Numbered from the stretch's first letter, positions 1-7,814 are shown. The stretch: 10,224 nt of DNA from Campylobacteraceae bacterium (GCA_027026055.1 JALVPA010000164.1:1-10224); one strand, 5' to 3'. Numbers and translations are program-made. Notes: generated by a model from the sequence alone, not told the origin.

Positions 1-1889
1 TCGCCGTCTTCGGATCGATGAATATCATGTGGCTGGCGATCGCCAAATATGCGGGCTACTTCAGCGGTATCCAAGAGCATTACAAAAATATCCTCGAAAT
101 CGCCGAATTTGCGTTGGCGACACCGGTACTCTTTTATAGCGGATGGATCTTTTTCAAAGGGGCCTACTACGGACTGAAAAACCGCTTTGTCAATATGGAC
201 GTCCTCGTCGCCGTAGGCGCCACCCTTACTTATCTCTATTCGATCTATGCACTCGTTTCGGGTAAAGGGGAGGTCTATTTCGACTCCGTGGCGATGATTA
301 TCACCTTCGTACTGGTCGGCAAATATCTCGAAGTGCTCAGCAAAAAACAAGCGGTCGATACGATCGATTCGTTGATGGGTACCGTTCCCACCGAGGTGAC
401 CGTCGTCTCCGCAGACGGCTCCAAAGCGCTTGTCGCCGTCGAAAACGTCGCCGTGGGCGATACGATAGAACTCAAACCGGGCGAAAAGGCGGTCATCGAC
501 GGCAGAGTAACAAGCGGTGAGGCGAGTTTCGACGAAAGCGCCTTGACGGGAGAAAGCGAGCCTGTACTCAAATGTCCCGGCGACACTATCCTGAGCGGTT
601 CGGTTTGTCTCGATTCGGCAATCCGATACCGTGCCGAAAAAGAAGCGAACGCGTCACTACTACACACTATCGTTTCGCTACTCGAAGAGGCGGTGACGAA
701 AAAACCGCATATTCAAAAACTCGCCGATACCGTCTCGGGCTATTTCTCCGTGACGATTTTGATGATCTCTATCGCCACTTTCATAGGGTGGTGGCTCTTT
801 AAAGGCGATTTCGAAACGGCGCTTATCGTCGCGATCAGCGTCATCGTCATCGCTTGCCCTTGCGCCTTGGGACTTGCCACGCCGATGGCGACTTTGGTGG
901 GTATCGGTATCGCCGCCAAACGTAATATCCTCTTCAAAGAGGCGGAGTATCTCGAAACGATGGCCAAAAGCGATATGCTCGCACTCGATAAAACGGGGAC
1001 GATTACCCGCGGACGCCCCGACGTGGTCGATGCGGTTTATTACGACAATTTCGACGAAACGCTTTTGCGCGCTTTATTACACAGTTCCGATCACCCTGTC
1101 GCCAAAGGGGTATTGCGCTATCTCGAAAAAGAAAAAAGCGACTCCTCGGCACTACCGACACTCGATACTATCAAAACCGTACAAGCCAGAGGGATTCGCG
1201 CCCGTTACCGCGACAAGATACTTTTGGGCGGTAATGCCGACATGATGCGCGAAAACGCGATCGTATGCGACGAATCGGGCGAGGAGAGTCTCTTTTTCTT
1301 CTCTATCGACGGTCGTGTCGTCGCCCGTTTCGCCTTGCGCGACCGCTTGCGTGAAGAGGCGGCGGAGGCGATTACCGCGCTCAAACGACGCGGTATCCGT
1401 GTGGTGATGCTAACGGGCGATCGTTACGAAAGCGCGCAACGTATCGCCGAGGAGGCGGGTATCGACGAGGTGCACGCGCGGCTATTACCTCAAGAAAAAG
1501 CCGATTTTGTCGCAGAGGCACAAAAGCAAGGGCATATCGTCGTGATGGCAGGCGACGGTATCAACGACGCCGTGGCGTTGGCGCGCGCCGATATCGCTAT
1601 CGCGATGGGAAGTGGCACCGATATCGCCATTGAGGTCAGCGATGTAGTGTTGCTCGACGATCGTTTATCGGGACTGCTCTTTGCTTACCGTATCTCTCGG
1701 CGTACCTTTCTGGCGGTCAAAGAGAATCTCGCCCTTTCGTTACTCTACAACCTCGTCGCCGTCCCCGTCGCCGTCGCGGGGTATGTCACGCCCTTTATCG
1801 CCGCACTCTCGATGAGCCTCAGTTCGTTGATCGTCGTGGGCAATTCGCTTCGTATCAAAAGCGTGGACAGTACCACCAAAACCGGATAA
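1..1889 (+). CDS. ccoI: Heavy-metal (copper) P1B-type ATPase, CcoI/FixI-like, 5' end missing
   Basis: This is a membrane pump that moves Cu(I) out of the cytoplasm at the cost of ATP. The frame is open from the first complete codon (position 3), before the first Met at 18, so the N-terminus, including any metal-binding HMA domain, lies outside the window. Visible motifs in order are paired membrane helices, the actuator TGES (codons 546-557), the CPC metal site in a membrane helix (855-863) followed by ALGLATP, the phosphorylation motif DKTGT (Asp codon 987), SDHPVAKG in the nucleotide-binding domain (the usual SEHP with Asp for Glu), MLTGD, and GDGIND (1551-1568). Two helices close the protein. 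CopA and CcoI share these motifs. I prefer CcoI, which supplies copper to cbb3 oxidase, because a CcoS-like gene follows after 63 bp and because the first visible helix has the NIMWLAIAKYAGYF pattern I associate with FixI-type pumps. CopA remains possible. Confidence 0.9.
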   Translation, partial: AVFGSMNIMWLAIAKYAGYFSGIQEHYKNILEIAEFALATPVLFYSGWIFFKGAYYGLKNRFVNMDVLVAVGATLTYLYSIYALVSGKGEVYFDSVAMIITFVLVGKYLEVLSKKQAVDTIDSLMGTVPTEVTVVSADGSKALVAVENVAVGDTIELKPGEKAVIDGRVTSGEASFDESALTGESEPVLKCPGDTILSGSVCLDSAIRYRAEKEANASLLHTIVSLLEEAVTKKPHIQKLADTVSGYFSVTILMISIATFIGWWLFKGDFETALIVAISVIVIACPCALGLATPMATLVGIGIAAKRNILFKEAEYLETMAKSDMLALDKTGTITRGRPDVVDAVYYDNFDETLLRALLHSSDHPVAKGVLRYLEKEKSDSSALPTLDTIKTVQARGIRARYRDKILLGGNADMMRENAIVCDESGEESLFFFSIDGRVVARFALRDRLREEAAEAITALKRRGIRVVMLTGDRYESAQRIAEEAGIDEVHARLLPQEKADFVAEAQKQGHIVVMAGDGINDAVALARADIAIAMGSGTDIAIEVSDVVLLDDRLSGLLFAYRISRRTFLAVKENLALSLLYNLVAVPVAVAGYVTPFIAALSMSLSSLIVVGNSLRIKSVDSTTKTG

Positions 1890-1900
1890 AAAACGTTATT

Positions 1901-1943
1901 CGTTAATCCTTTTATGGTACCATTGCCCGAACTTTCATTAACG
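1901..1943 (+). promoter_or_regulatory. Inverted repeat in the ccoI-ccoS spacer
   Basis: CGTTAAT (1901-1907) is perfectly complementary to ATTAACG (1937-1943). Between them lies the 10-bp palindrome ATGGTACCAT (1914-1923). The right arm touches the ccoS ribosome site GAGG. The structure could shape the mRNA between the two genes and tune ccoS translation, or it could be a protein-binding site. No function is established from sequence alone. Confidence 0.35.
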
Positions 1944-1952
1944 AGGCACGCC

Positions 1953-2195
1953 ATGTCCGATCACATCGTCATCGCCATGATTACCGTTTCGACACTTTTG
2001 GGTGCGACGGGTCTTCTTGCGCTTTTATGGGGAGTCAAAACCGGGCAATTCGACGACAAATCCAAATTTATCGACGGTGCGCTCTACGACGGCGAAGAAG
2101 AGCTGCGCGACGCCGCGGCGATGGAAGCCAAACGCAAAGCCTATCATAAAAAAAAGAACAAAAAACGATCCGATCCAAATATGCCGCCGGATTGA
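1953..2195 (+). CDS. ccoS: CcoS-like cbb3-type cytochrome oxidase assembly protein
   Basis: This is an 80-residue protein with one N-terminal membrane helix (about residues 5-27) followed by WGVKTGQFDD, which is the CcoS family signature (W-x-x-K-x-G-Q-F-D-D). The rest is charged: an acidic stretch (DGEEELRD) and a Lys-rich tail around residues 60-72. CcoS is needed for cofactor insertion or maturation of cbb3-type cytochrome c oxidase and usually lies beside ccoI, as here. I chose the ATG at 1953 because GAGG (1943-1946) sits 6 bases upstream and translation then begins directly before the helix. An in-frame upstream ATG at 1914 would add 13 residues, but it falls inside a 10-bp palindrome and has no ribosome site. 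The tail is longer than in many CcoS proteins. Confidence 0.82.
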   Translation: MSDHIVIAMITVSTLLGATGLLALLWGVKTGQFDDKSKFIDGALYDGEEELRDAAAMEAKRKAYHKKKNKKRSDPNMPPD

Positions 2196-2196
2196 T

Positions 2197-2219
2197 CGCT
2201 TTATCCTACGGCTAAAGCG
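2197..2219 (+). terminator. Hairpin after ccoS, possible terminator
   Basis: CGCTTTA (2197-2203) pairs perfectly with TAAAGCG (2213-2219), and inner CC/GG pairs close a TAC loop. It starts two bases after the ccoS stop. The downstream sequence is only moderately T-rich (tcttcaattctc), so termination would be partial or the hairpin may simply protect the 3' end. Confidence 0.45.
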
Positions 2220-2236
2220 TCTTCAATTCTCAATTT

Positions 2237-2244
2237 GCTATACT
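2237..2244 (+). promoter_or_regulatory. Possible extended -10 promoter of the sugar cluster
   Basis: TGC-TATACT wait-free match to the TGnTATAAT pattern: TATACT lies at 2239-2244 with G at 2237 and T at 2236. It is 33 bases upstream of the mutase ATG and downstream of the ccoS hairpin. No good -35 is visible, which is common for Campylobacterota housekeeping promoters. This is inference from sequence only. Confidence 0.4.
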
Positions 2245-2277
2245 TCCCTTTGAATTTTTCAACTTTAAGGGACGGGT

Positions 2278-3708
2278 ATGATCATCAATCGATCGATTTT
2301 TCGCGAATACGATATCAGAGGTATCTTCGACAAAGAGCTCAACGAAACAAGCGTCAAAGCTATCGGTTATCATCTCGGCATTACAATCGGTAAAAACAAG
2401 CTTGTCGCTATCGGTTACGATGCACGAACACACTCTCCCATACTGCGCGACTGGCTCGCTTCCGGACTCTATGCGGCGGGTTGCGTCGTGCTTGATATGG
2501 GCATGGTCGCCACACCCGTCAACTACTTTGCCAACTACCGTCCCCTCTCCCACTTTACGCAAGAAGCGGAAAAGATAATCGATAAAAACGGCATGATCGA
2601 CGCATCGATTATGATTACGGGTTCGCACAATCCGCCCGAATACAACGGCTTCAAAATTACCGTCGGTCGTTCGCCCTTTTTCGGAGAGGCCATTTATGCT
2701 TTGGCGGATCGTATCGAAACGGAAGAAACTCCCAAGATACCCGACCATCCGCCCGCTCACACCATCGATGTCAAAAATGCCTATATCGCCTATATGACGA
2801 AAGCCTTTGCGCACTTGAAGGGTATGCCGATATCGATCACCGTCGATTGCGGGAACGGCGTTGCGGGTACGGTATTGCCGCAGATTTTCGACGCTTTGGC
2901 GTTAAAATGGGAAGGGCTTTATTGCGAACCCGACGGTACCTTTCCCAATCATCATCCGGACCCCTCCGTCGAGGCCAACCTTACCGATTTGAAACGCGTA
3001 CTCGAAGAGAAAGGCGGAATAGGTTTCGCTTACGACGGAGATGCCGATCGTATCGCCGTGTTGACACGCAAACACAATATCAAAGGGGATCAGCTTGCAC
3101 TCCTTTATGCCAAAAAGATTGACAATCCTATCGTTATCGGCGAAGTGAAATGTTCGCAAACGATGTACGACGAACTCGAAAAACGCGGTGCGAAAGCAGT
3201 AATGTACAAGACGGGACACTCCAATCTCAAAGTCAAAATGAAAGAGTTGGATGCCGATTTGGCCTGCGAAGTAAGCGGACATATTTTCTTTAAACATCGC
3301 TATTTCGGATACGACGACGCCATTTACGCAACATTACGCATGCTCGAACTCGTACACGAAGGTATCGATATCGACGCCGAGATCGACGCTTTACCCTCAG
3401 TCTTTACGACCGAAGAGATCAAAATAGAAACGACCGAAGAAGAAAAGTTCCCGCTTGTAGACAAGGTCAAAGCGTTGTTGAAAAATCCACCCGACGATTT
3501 TCCCTCTATCGTCGCTCTCAACGAAGTGGACGGTGTACGTATCACTTTTGAAAAGGGCTGGGCGCTTGTGCGCGCTTCCAATACCACACCCGTCATCGTT
3601 ACCCGTTTCGAATCCGTCGATCGCGATACGGCCTATCACTATCAAAAGAAAGTCGGCGCATTGATCACACAAGCACAAGCGATACTGCGCGGAGAAAACC
3701 ATGCGTAA
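2278..3708 (+). CDS. manB: Phosphomannomutase/phosphoglucomutase (AlgC/ManB type)
   Basis: This is a 476-residue alpha-D-phosphohexomutase, a cytoplasmic enzyme that interconverts hexose 6- and 1-phosphates through a phosphoserine. It begins with the family's FREYDIRG. The catalytic loop TGSHNPP carries Ser116, the metal loop DGDADR supplies Asp253, Asp255 and Asp257, and the sugar-recognition loop EVSGH lies at 331-335. Near the C-terminus RASNTTP forms the phosphate-binding loop. The length fits the family (about 450-480). The ATG at 2278 has AAGGGA (2267-2272) five bases upstream. The gene opens the sugar cluster and overlaps the isomerase gene by 8 nt. Its likely job here is Glc-6-P to Glc-1-P for GalU and RmlA, possibly with Man-6-P as a second substrate. 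Sequence alone does not separate the two activities, so the symbol (manB versus algC or pgm) is provisional. Confidence 0.9.
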   Translation: MIINRSIFREYDIRGIFDKELNETSVKAIGYHLGITIGKNKLVAIGYDARTHSPILRDWLASGLYAAGCVVLDMGMVATPVNYFANYRPLSHFTQEAEKIIDKNGMIDASIMITGSHNPPEYNGFKITVGRSPFFGEAIYALADRIETEETPKIPDHPPAHTIDVKNAYIAYMTKAFAHLKGMPISITVDCGNGVAGTVLPQIFDALALKWEGLYCEPDGTFPNHHPDPSVEANLTDLKRVLEEKGGIGFAYDGDADRIAVLTRKHNIKGDQLALLYAKKIDNPIVIGEVKCSQTMYDELEKRGAKAVMYKTGHSNLKVKMKELDADLACEVSGHIFFKHRYFGYDDAIYATLRMLELVHEGIDIDAEIDALPSVFTTEEIKIETTEEEKFPLVDKVKALLKNPPDDFPSIVALNEVDGVRITFEKGWALVRASNTTPVIVTRFESVDRDTAYHYQKKVGALITQAQAILRGENHA

Positions 3709-4924
3709 CAAGCTCTACTTCTCCTACCACAACGAAAAGATCAAACAACGCGCTTTTGAGGCTATCCGGGACGAACAAGATCATATAGGGTACTATGCCC
3801 TACCCGAAAGCGACACGACACCGTTACATCGTTACGCGAAACAATTCGACGAGACGATAAAAACAGTCGTAGTGATCGGCATCGGCGGTAGTTCGCTCGG
3901 AGCGAAAGCGATCTACGAATTTCTCAAGCCGGTCTGCGATCTTCACCGGGAATTACTCTTTTTCGAAAGTACCGATCCCGTCAACCTCACCTCCCAACTT
4001 AAACGGATCTCTTTCGACGAAACCCACTTTCTCGTTATCTCCAAATCGGGTACGACCGTCGAAACCTTCGCCATCTACAAATATATCCGATCTCTCCATC
4101 CCGATCCGAGCGCATATACCTTTATCACCGATCCGGGTTCGCCTCTCGAAGCCTACGCCAAAACAATCGGTTCGGTCGTAATGCACCTTCCTTCCAATGT
4201 CGGCGGTCGATTTTCGGTGCTCTCCAATGTCGGGCTCTTACCGCTTCTGCTTTGCGGTATCGATATCGATGCGCTACTTTCGGGAGCAAAGCATATCAAA
4301 GAGAGCTTTTTCGAAAACGGTCATATCCGTCCCGTTTTGCTAACCAAAGCCGCATACTACGCAAAAAACCATATGTACTATCCTATCAATTGTATCTTCG
4401 CATATGCCGAGTCGCTCAAATATTTCTGCGAATGGTACGTACAGTTGTGGGGAGAGAGTCTCGGAAAACACCAACGTCACTCCGCCTTTCACGTCGGTCT
4501 CACACCGATAGGGCTTATCGGTCCGAAGGATCAACACTCCTTTTTACAACTCATTATGGAAGGGACACGCGACAAAACCGTCACCTTTATCAAACTCGAA
4601 CGTTTCGACGACACACCCGCGATCCCCAAAGCATCGCTTCCGCATTTGGAGAGTCTCGATATCCTCGACGGTTTACCTTTCGGGCGCTTGATCAACATGC
4701 AATGCGATTCCGTTCGCGAAGCGCTTTTGAACGAAAAGGATATCCCCGTTGATCTTATCACCCTACCGCAAGCGGACGCTTTTCATATCGGTTCGCTCAT
4801 TTTTTACTACGAACTACTCACTTCTCTTGTCGGCGAACTTATCGATGTCAACACTTACGACCAACCCGGCGTCGAGGCGGGTAAAGCGATACTTAAACGC
4901 AAGCTGAAAGATATTTCGTTATAA
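3701..4924 (+). CDS. pgi: Glucose-6-phosphate isomerase
   Basis: This 407-residue enzyme interconverts glucose-6-phosphate and fructose-6-phosphate in the cytoplasm. Both SIS domains are present. GIGGSSLGAKAI lies near residues 53-65, then SKSGTTVETF binds the phosphate, followed by GGRFSVLSNVG, WGESLGK with the catalytic Glu, and DQHS with the conserved His. PGVEAGK at the end holds the catalytic Lys395. It belongs to the short PGI class of about 400 residues, as in Campylobacter and Helicobacter relatives, rather than the roughly 550-residue E. coli type. The ATG at 3701 lies inside the end of the mutase gene (8-nt overlap), with GGAG (3691-3694) six bases upstream, so the two are probably translationally coupled. 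In this cluster it connects gluconeogenic Fru-6-P to the Glc-1-P pool for nucleotide sugars. Confidence 0.93.
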   Translation: MRNKLYFSYHNEKIKQRAFEAIRDEQDHIGYYALPESDTTPLHRYAKQFDETIKTVVVIGIGGSSLGAKAIYEFLKPVCDLHRELLFFESTDPVNLTSQLKRISFDETHFLVISKSGTTVETFAIYKYIRSLHPDPSAYTFITDPGSPLEAYAKTIGSVVMHLPSNVGGRFSVLSNVGLLPLLLCGIDIDALLSGAKHIKESFFENGHIRPVLLTKAAYYAKNHMYYPINCIFAYAESLKYFCEWYVQLWGESLGKHQRHSAFHVGLTPIGLIGPKDQHSFLQLIMEGTRDKTVTFIKLERFDDTPAIPKASLPHLESLDILDGLPFGRLINMQCDSVREALLNEKDIPVDLITLPQADAFHIGSLIFYYELLTSLVGELIDVNTYDQPGVEAGKAILKRKLKDISL

Positions 4925-4925
4925 T
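4920..4925 (+). promoter_or_regulatory. Candidate -10 element for galU-rmlBA
   Basis: A perfect TATAAT spans the pgi stop codon, 67 bases before the galU start. There is no convincing -35. A transcript starting near 4932 would carry the whole leader hairpin at 4939-4978. A chance match cannot be excluded. Confidence 0.35.
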
Positions 4926-4938
4926 TTGGCGAACATTT

Positions 4939-4978
4939 CGGCTGTCATTGGTATATTCGACTCCATACGACAGTGCCG
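4939..4978 (+). promoter_or_regulatory. Hairpin in the pgi-galU spacer (galU leader)
   Basis: Three complementary blocks nest: CGGC/GCCG (4939-4942 with 4975-4978), TGTC/GACA (4943-4946 with 4969-4972) and GTAT/ATAC (4951-4954 with 4965-4968), separated by small bulges. It ends three bases before the galU ribosome site AAGGAG (4982-4987). No T-run follows, so it is not an intrinsic terminator. It may be an RNA stability or translation element, or a binding site. Confidence 0.35.
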
Positions 4979-4992
4979 TATAAGGAGATTCG

Positions 4993-5826
4993 TTGATTCG
5001 CAAATGTCTTTTCCCTGCCGCCGGTTACGGTACGCGTTTTTTACCCGCTACCAAAGCCACTCCCAAAGAGATGCTTCCTATTCTTACCAAACCGTTGATT
5101 CAATACGGGGTCGAAGAGGCACTCGATGCGGGTATCACGACGATGGCGTTCGTTACGGGTCGCGGTAAACGCGCGATCGAAGATCACTTCGATATCTCTT
5201 ACGAGCTCGAACACCAAATCAAAGGAACGGACAAAGAGCCGTTGCTCAACGAAATTCGCGCTTTGATCACGAGATGTACGTTTTCGTATACCAGACAAAC
5301 GGAAATGAAAGGGCTCGGACACGCGATACTTACGGGGCAAACACTCATTGGCAACGAACCTTTCGCCGTCATACTCGCCGACGACTTGTGCGATAGTGAA
5401 AACGAAGCGGGTATTTTGAAGCAGATGACGGATATCTACGAAACTTACGAATGTTCCGTCGTCGCCATAGAGGAGGTTCCAAGAGATTTGACTTACAAAT
5501 ACGGCATTATCGACGGTCGTTCGATAGACGGAAACGAACGTCTTTTCCGTGTAAACGATATGATCGAAAAACCCTCTCCGGACGAAGCGCCGTCCAATTA
5601 CGCCATTATCGGTCGCTATATTCTAACACCGGATATTTTCGATATTCTCGAACAAACCCCACCGGGCAAAGGCGGAGAGATTCAGCTTACCGACGCACTC
5701 TTGCGACAAGCCAAGGAAGGACGCGTCGTTGCCTATCGTTTCAAAGGAAAACGTTTCGATTGCGGTTCCGTCGAAGGTTTCGTCGAAGCGACCAATCACT
5801 TTTTCAAAAAGGAAACATCGTCATGA
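4993..5826 (+). CDS. galU: UTP-glucose-1-phosphate uridylyltransferase
   Basis: This 277-residue cytoplasmic enzyme makes UDP-glucose from Glc-1-P and UTP, feeding surface polysaccharide and other UDP-sugars. The nucleotide-binding signature PAAGYGTRFLPATKATPKEM lies at about residues 8-27. LADDLCD gives the metal-binding acidic residues, GGEIQLTDAL lies around residues 220-230, and RFDCGSVEGFVEATNHF ends the protein. The length is somewhat under the usual 290-300 residues but nothing is missing. The start is TTG at 4993: AAGGAG lies five bases upstream, and the frame aligns with the family's first strand (IRKCLFPAAG). The gene ends with TGA inside the ATGA that starts rmlB, which implies coupled translation. 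Confidence 0.93.
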   Translation: MIRKCLFPAAGYGTRFLPATKATPKEMLPILTKPLIQYGVEEALDAGITTMAFVTGRGKRAIEDHFDISYELEHQIKGTDKEPLLNEIRALITRCTFSYTRQTEMKGLGHAILTGQTLIGNEPFAVILADDLCDSENEAGILKQMTDIYETYECSVVAIEEVPRDLTYKYGIIDGRSIDGNERLFRVNDMIEKPSPDEAPSNYAIIGRYILTPDIFDILEQTPPGKGGEIQLTDALLRQAKEGRVVAYRFKGKRFDCGSVEGFVEATNHFFKKETSS

Positions 5827-6908
5827 AGTTCTTAATTACGGGAGGAGCGGGGTTTATCGGCTCCGCCGTTATCCGACATCTTATCCGAAATACCGACCAC
5901 GAAGTGGTCAATCTCGACAAACTCACCTATGCCGGAAATCTACAATCTTTACGAGAAGTGAAGAACGATCCGCGCTATAGTTTCGAGCATGCCGATATTT
6001 GCGACGCCGAAGCGGTGCGCCGCATCTTCGATACGCACTGTCCCGACATCGTCATGCATCTGGCGGCGGAATCGCATGTCGACCGTTCCATCGACGGACC
6101 CGGAGAATTTATCCGTACCAACATCTTCGGCACCTATACCCTTCTGGACGAAGCAAGACGTTACTACAACCATCTCGAAGGCGAAAAGCGCGATCGTTTT
6201 CGCTTCCATCACATCTCTACGGACGAGGTCTACGGTGACTTGGAGGGTACCGACGATCTTTTTACCGAAGAGACTTGTTACGCTCCCAGCTCTCCTTATT
6301 CCGCTTCCAAAGCGAGTTCGGACCATCTGGTACGCGCATGGAACCGCACCTACGGTTTACCCACACTCGTGACAAACTGTTCCAACAATTACGGTCCCTA
6401 TCACTTCCCCGAAAAGCTGATTCCGCTGATGATTCTCAACGCATTGGAGGGCAAACCCCTTCCGGTTTACGGTAAAGGCGATCAAATCCGAGATTGGCTC
6501 TATGTAGAGGATCACGCACGCGCTTTGGTACTCGTCGCTACAAAAGGCAAAGTGGGCGAAACGTACAATATCGGCGGACACAACGAAAAACAAAATATCG
6601 AGGTCGTACGTACCATTTGCAAGATTTTGGAAGAGAAACGTCCCATCGCCGACAATCCCACTTTCAACCGCTCAAGCGGTGCAAAACGCTACGAAGATCT
6701 CATTACCTTCGTGGCGGACAGACCGGGACACGACGTACGCTACGCTATCGACGCCTCCAAGATAGAGCGCGAACTCGGATGGAAACCGAAAGAGACCTTC
6801 GAAAGCGGATTGGAAAAGACCGTACAATGGTATCTTGACAACGAATGGTGGTGGCGCTCTGTCCTCGACGGTAGCTACCAACGCGAACGACTCGGCGCAT
6901 TAAACTAA
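5823..6908 (+). CDS. rmlB: dTDP-glucose 4,6-dehydratase
   Basis: This 361-residue extended short-chain dehydrogenase (RfbB/RmlB) turns dTDP-glucose into dTDP-4-keto-6-deoxy-glucose, using tightly bound NAD. The Rossmann motif TGGAGFIG is at residues 6-13. AAESHVDRS lies near 81-89. STDEVYGDL carries Thr133, Asp134 and Glu135, the family's catalytic trio, and YSASK supplies Tyr159 and Lys163. The RPGHDVRYAID stretch near the C-terminus is typical of RmlB. The start is the ATG at 5823, in a 4-nt ATGA overlap with galU, with AAGGAA (5809-5814) eight bases upstream. The frame stays open back to 5451, but that part is a shadow of galU. rmlA follows after 14 bp. Confidence 0.95.
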   Translation: MKFLITGGAGFIGSAVIRHLIRNTDHEVVNLDKLTYAGNLQSLREVKNDPRYSFEHADICDAEAVRRIFDTHCPDIVMHLAAESHVDRSIDGPGEFIRTNIFGTYTLLDEARRYYNHLEGEKRDRFRFHHISTDEVYGDLEGTDDLFTEETCYAPSSPYSASKASSDHLVRAWNRTYGLPTLVTNCSNNYGPYHFPEKLIPLMILNALEGKPLPVYGKGDQIRDWLYVEDHARALVLVATKGKVGETYNIGGHNEKQNIEVVRTICKILEEKRPIADNPTFNRSSGAKRYEDLITFVADRPGHDVRYAIDASKIERELGWKPKETFESGLEKTVQWYLDNEWWWRSVLDGSYQRERLGALN

Positions 6909-6922
6909 AAAGGGAGCGAAAG

Positions 6923-7807
6923 ATGAAAGGTATTATTCTTGCCGGCGGTTCCGGTACACGGCTCTATCCCATTACCAAAGGGGTAAGCAAACAACTTGTT
7001 CCCATTTACGACAAGCCGATGATCTACTATCCGCTGTCGGTCTTGATGCTTGCGGGCATTACGGAAATACTTATCATTTCTACCCCGGTCGATCTACCGC
7101 GTTTCAAACAGCTACTCGGCAACGGTAGCGATATCGGTATGAAGTTCGATTATGTAGAACAACCTTCCCCCGACGGATTGGCGCAAGCGTTTATCTTGGG
7201 GGCTTCTTTTATCGGTGATGACGACGTAGCGTTGGTACTCGGCGACAATATCTTCTACGGGCACGGCTTGACCGACTTGTTGCACAGCGCCGTGACGCGT
7301 GCCGAGAAGGAGAAGCGCGCAACCGTCTTCGGCTACTGGGTCAAAGATCCCGAACGTTACGGTGTCGCCGAATTCGACGAAACCGGTGAAGTGGTCTCTA
7401 TCGAAGAAAAACCCGAACACCCCAAAAGCAATTACGCGGTAGTGGGACTCTACTTCTACCCGAACGACGTCGTCGCCAAAGCCAAAGAGGTCAAACCTTC
7501 CGCACGCGGCGAGTTGGAAATCACCTCACTCAATCAAATGTATCTCGACGAGAAACGGCTCAACGTCGAATTGATGGGTAGAGGCTTTGCCTGGCTTGAT
7601 ACGGGAACCCACGAAAGCCTGCTCGAAGCTTCCAACTTCATCCAAACGATCGAAAATCGTCAAGGACTGAAAGTGGCGTGTATCGAAGAGATCGCTTACG
7701 AAATGGGATATATCTCGCGTGACGAACTCGTCGCACTGGCACAACCGCTGAAAAAGAACCAATACGGTCAATATCTACTCAGATGTGCCGGACAAAAACG
7801 TCTCTGA
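6923..7807 (+). CDS. rmlA: Glucose-1-phosphate thymidylyltransferase
   Basis: This 294-residue enzyme (RfbA/RmlA) joins dTTP and Glc-1-P to give dTDP-glucose, the substrate of RmlB just upstream. The signature GGSGTRLYPIT is at residues 8-18, followed by SKQLVPIYDKPMIYYPLS. LVLGDNIFYG has the metal-binding Asp, GELEITSLN lies in the sugar-binding region, and WLDTGTHESLLEAS is typical of the family. The length is exactly as expected. The ATG at 6923 has AGGGAG (6911-6916) six bases upstream. It is the last gene of the run, followed by a hairpin with a T-rich tail and a convergent kinase gene. RmlC and RmlD, which would finish dTDP-rhamnose, are not nearby. Confidence 0.95.
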   Translation: MKGIILAGGSGTRLYPITKGVSKQLVPIYDKPMIYYPLSVLMLAGITEILIISTPVDLPRFKQLLGNGSDIGMKFDYVEQPSPDGLAQAFILGASFIGDDDVALVLGDNIFYGHGLTDLLHSAVTRAEKEKRATVFGYWVKDPERYGVAEFDETGEVVSIEEKPEHPKSNYAVVGLYFYPNDVVAKAKEVKPSARGELEITSLNQMYLDEKRLNVELMGRGFAWLDTGTHESLLEASNFIQTIENRQGLKVACIEEIAYEMGYISRDELVALAQPLKKNQYGQYLLRCAGQKRL

Positions 7808-7814
7808 GACATCC

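Noticed and set aside
275..667. Antisense frame opposite the ATPase gene
   Set aside because: Ser/Thr-rich shadow sequence opposite a well supported conserved gene, with no independent support.
2230..3297. Long antisense frames opposite the mutase gene (2230-2814 and 2902-3297)
   Set aside because: They mirror a strongly supported gene with all catalytic motifs, have no ribosome sites and no family features.
4252..4752. A 166-codon + strand frame inside pgi
   Set aside because: It is an out-of-phase shadow rich in Arg and Ser. The pgi frame carries all family motifs through this region.
5451..5822. An open frame extending rmlB about 124 codons upstream
   Set aside because: It lies wholly inside galU in another frame and is Arg/Ser-rich shadow sequence. 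The RmlB family starts at MKFLITGGAG, which matches the ATG at 5823.
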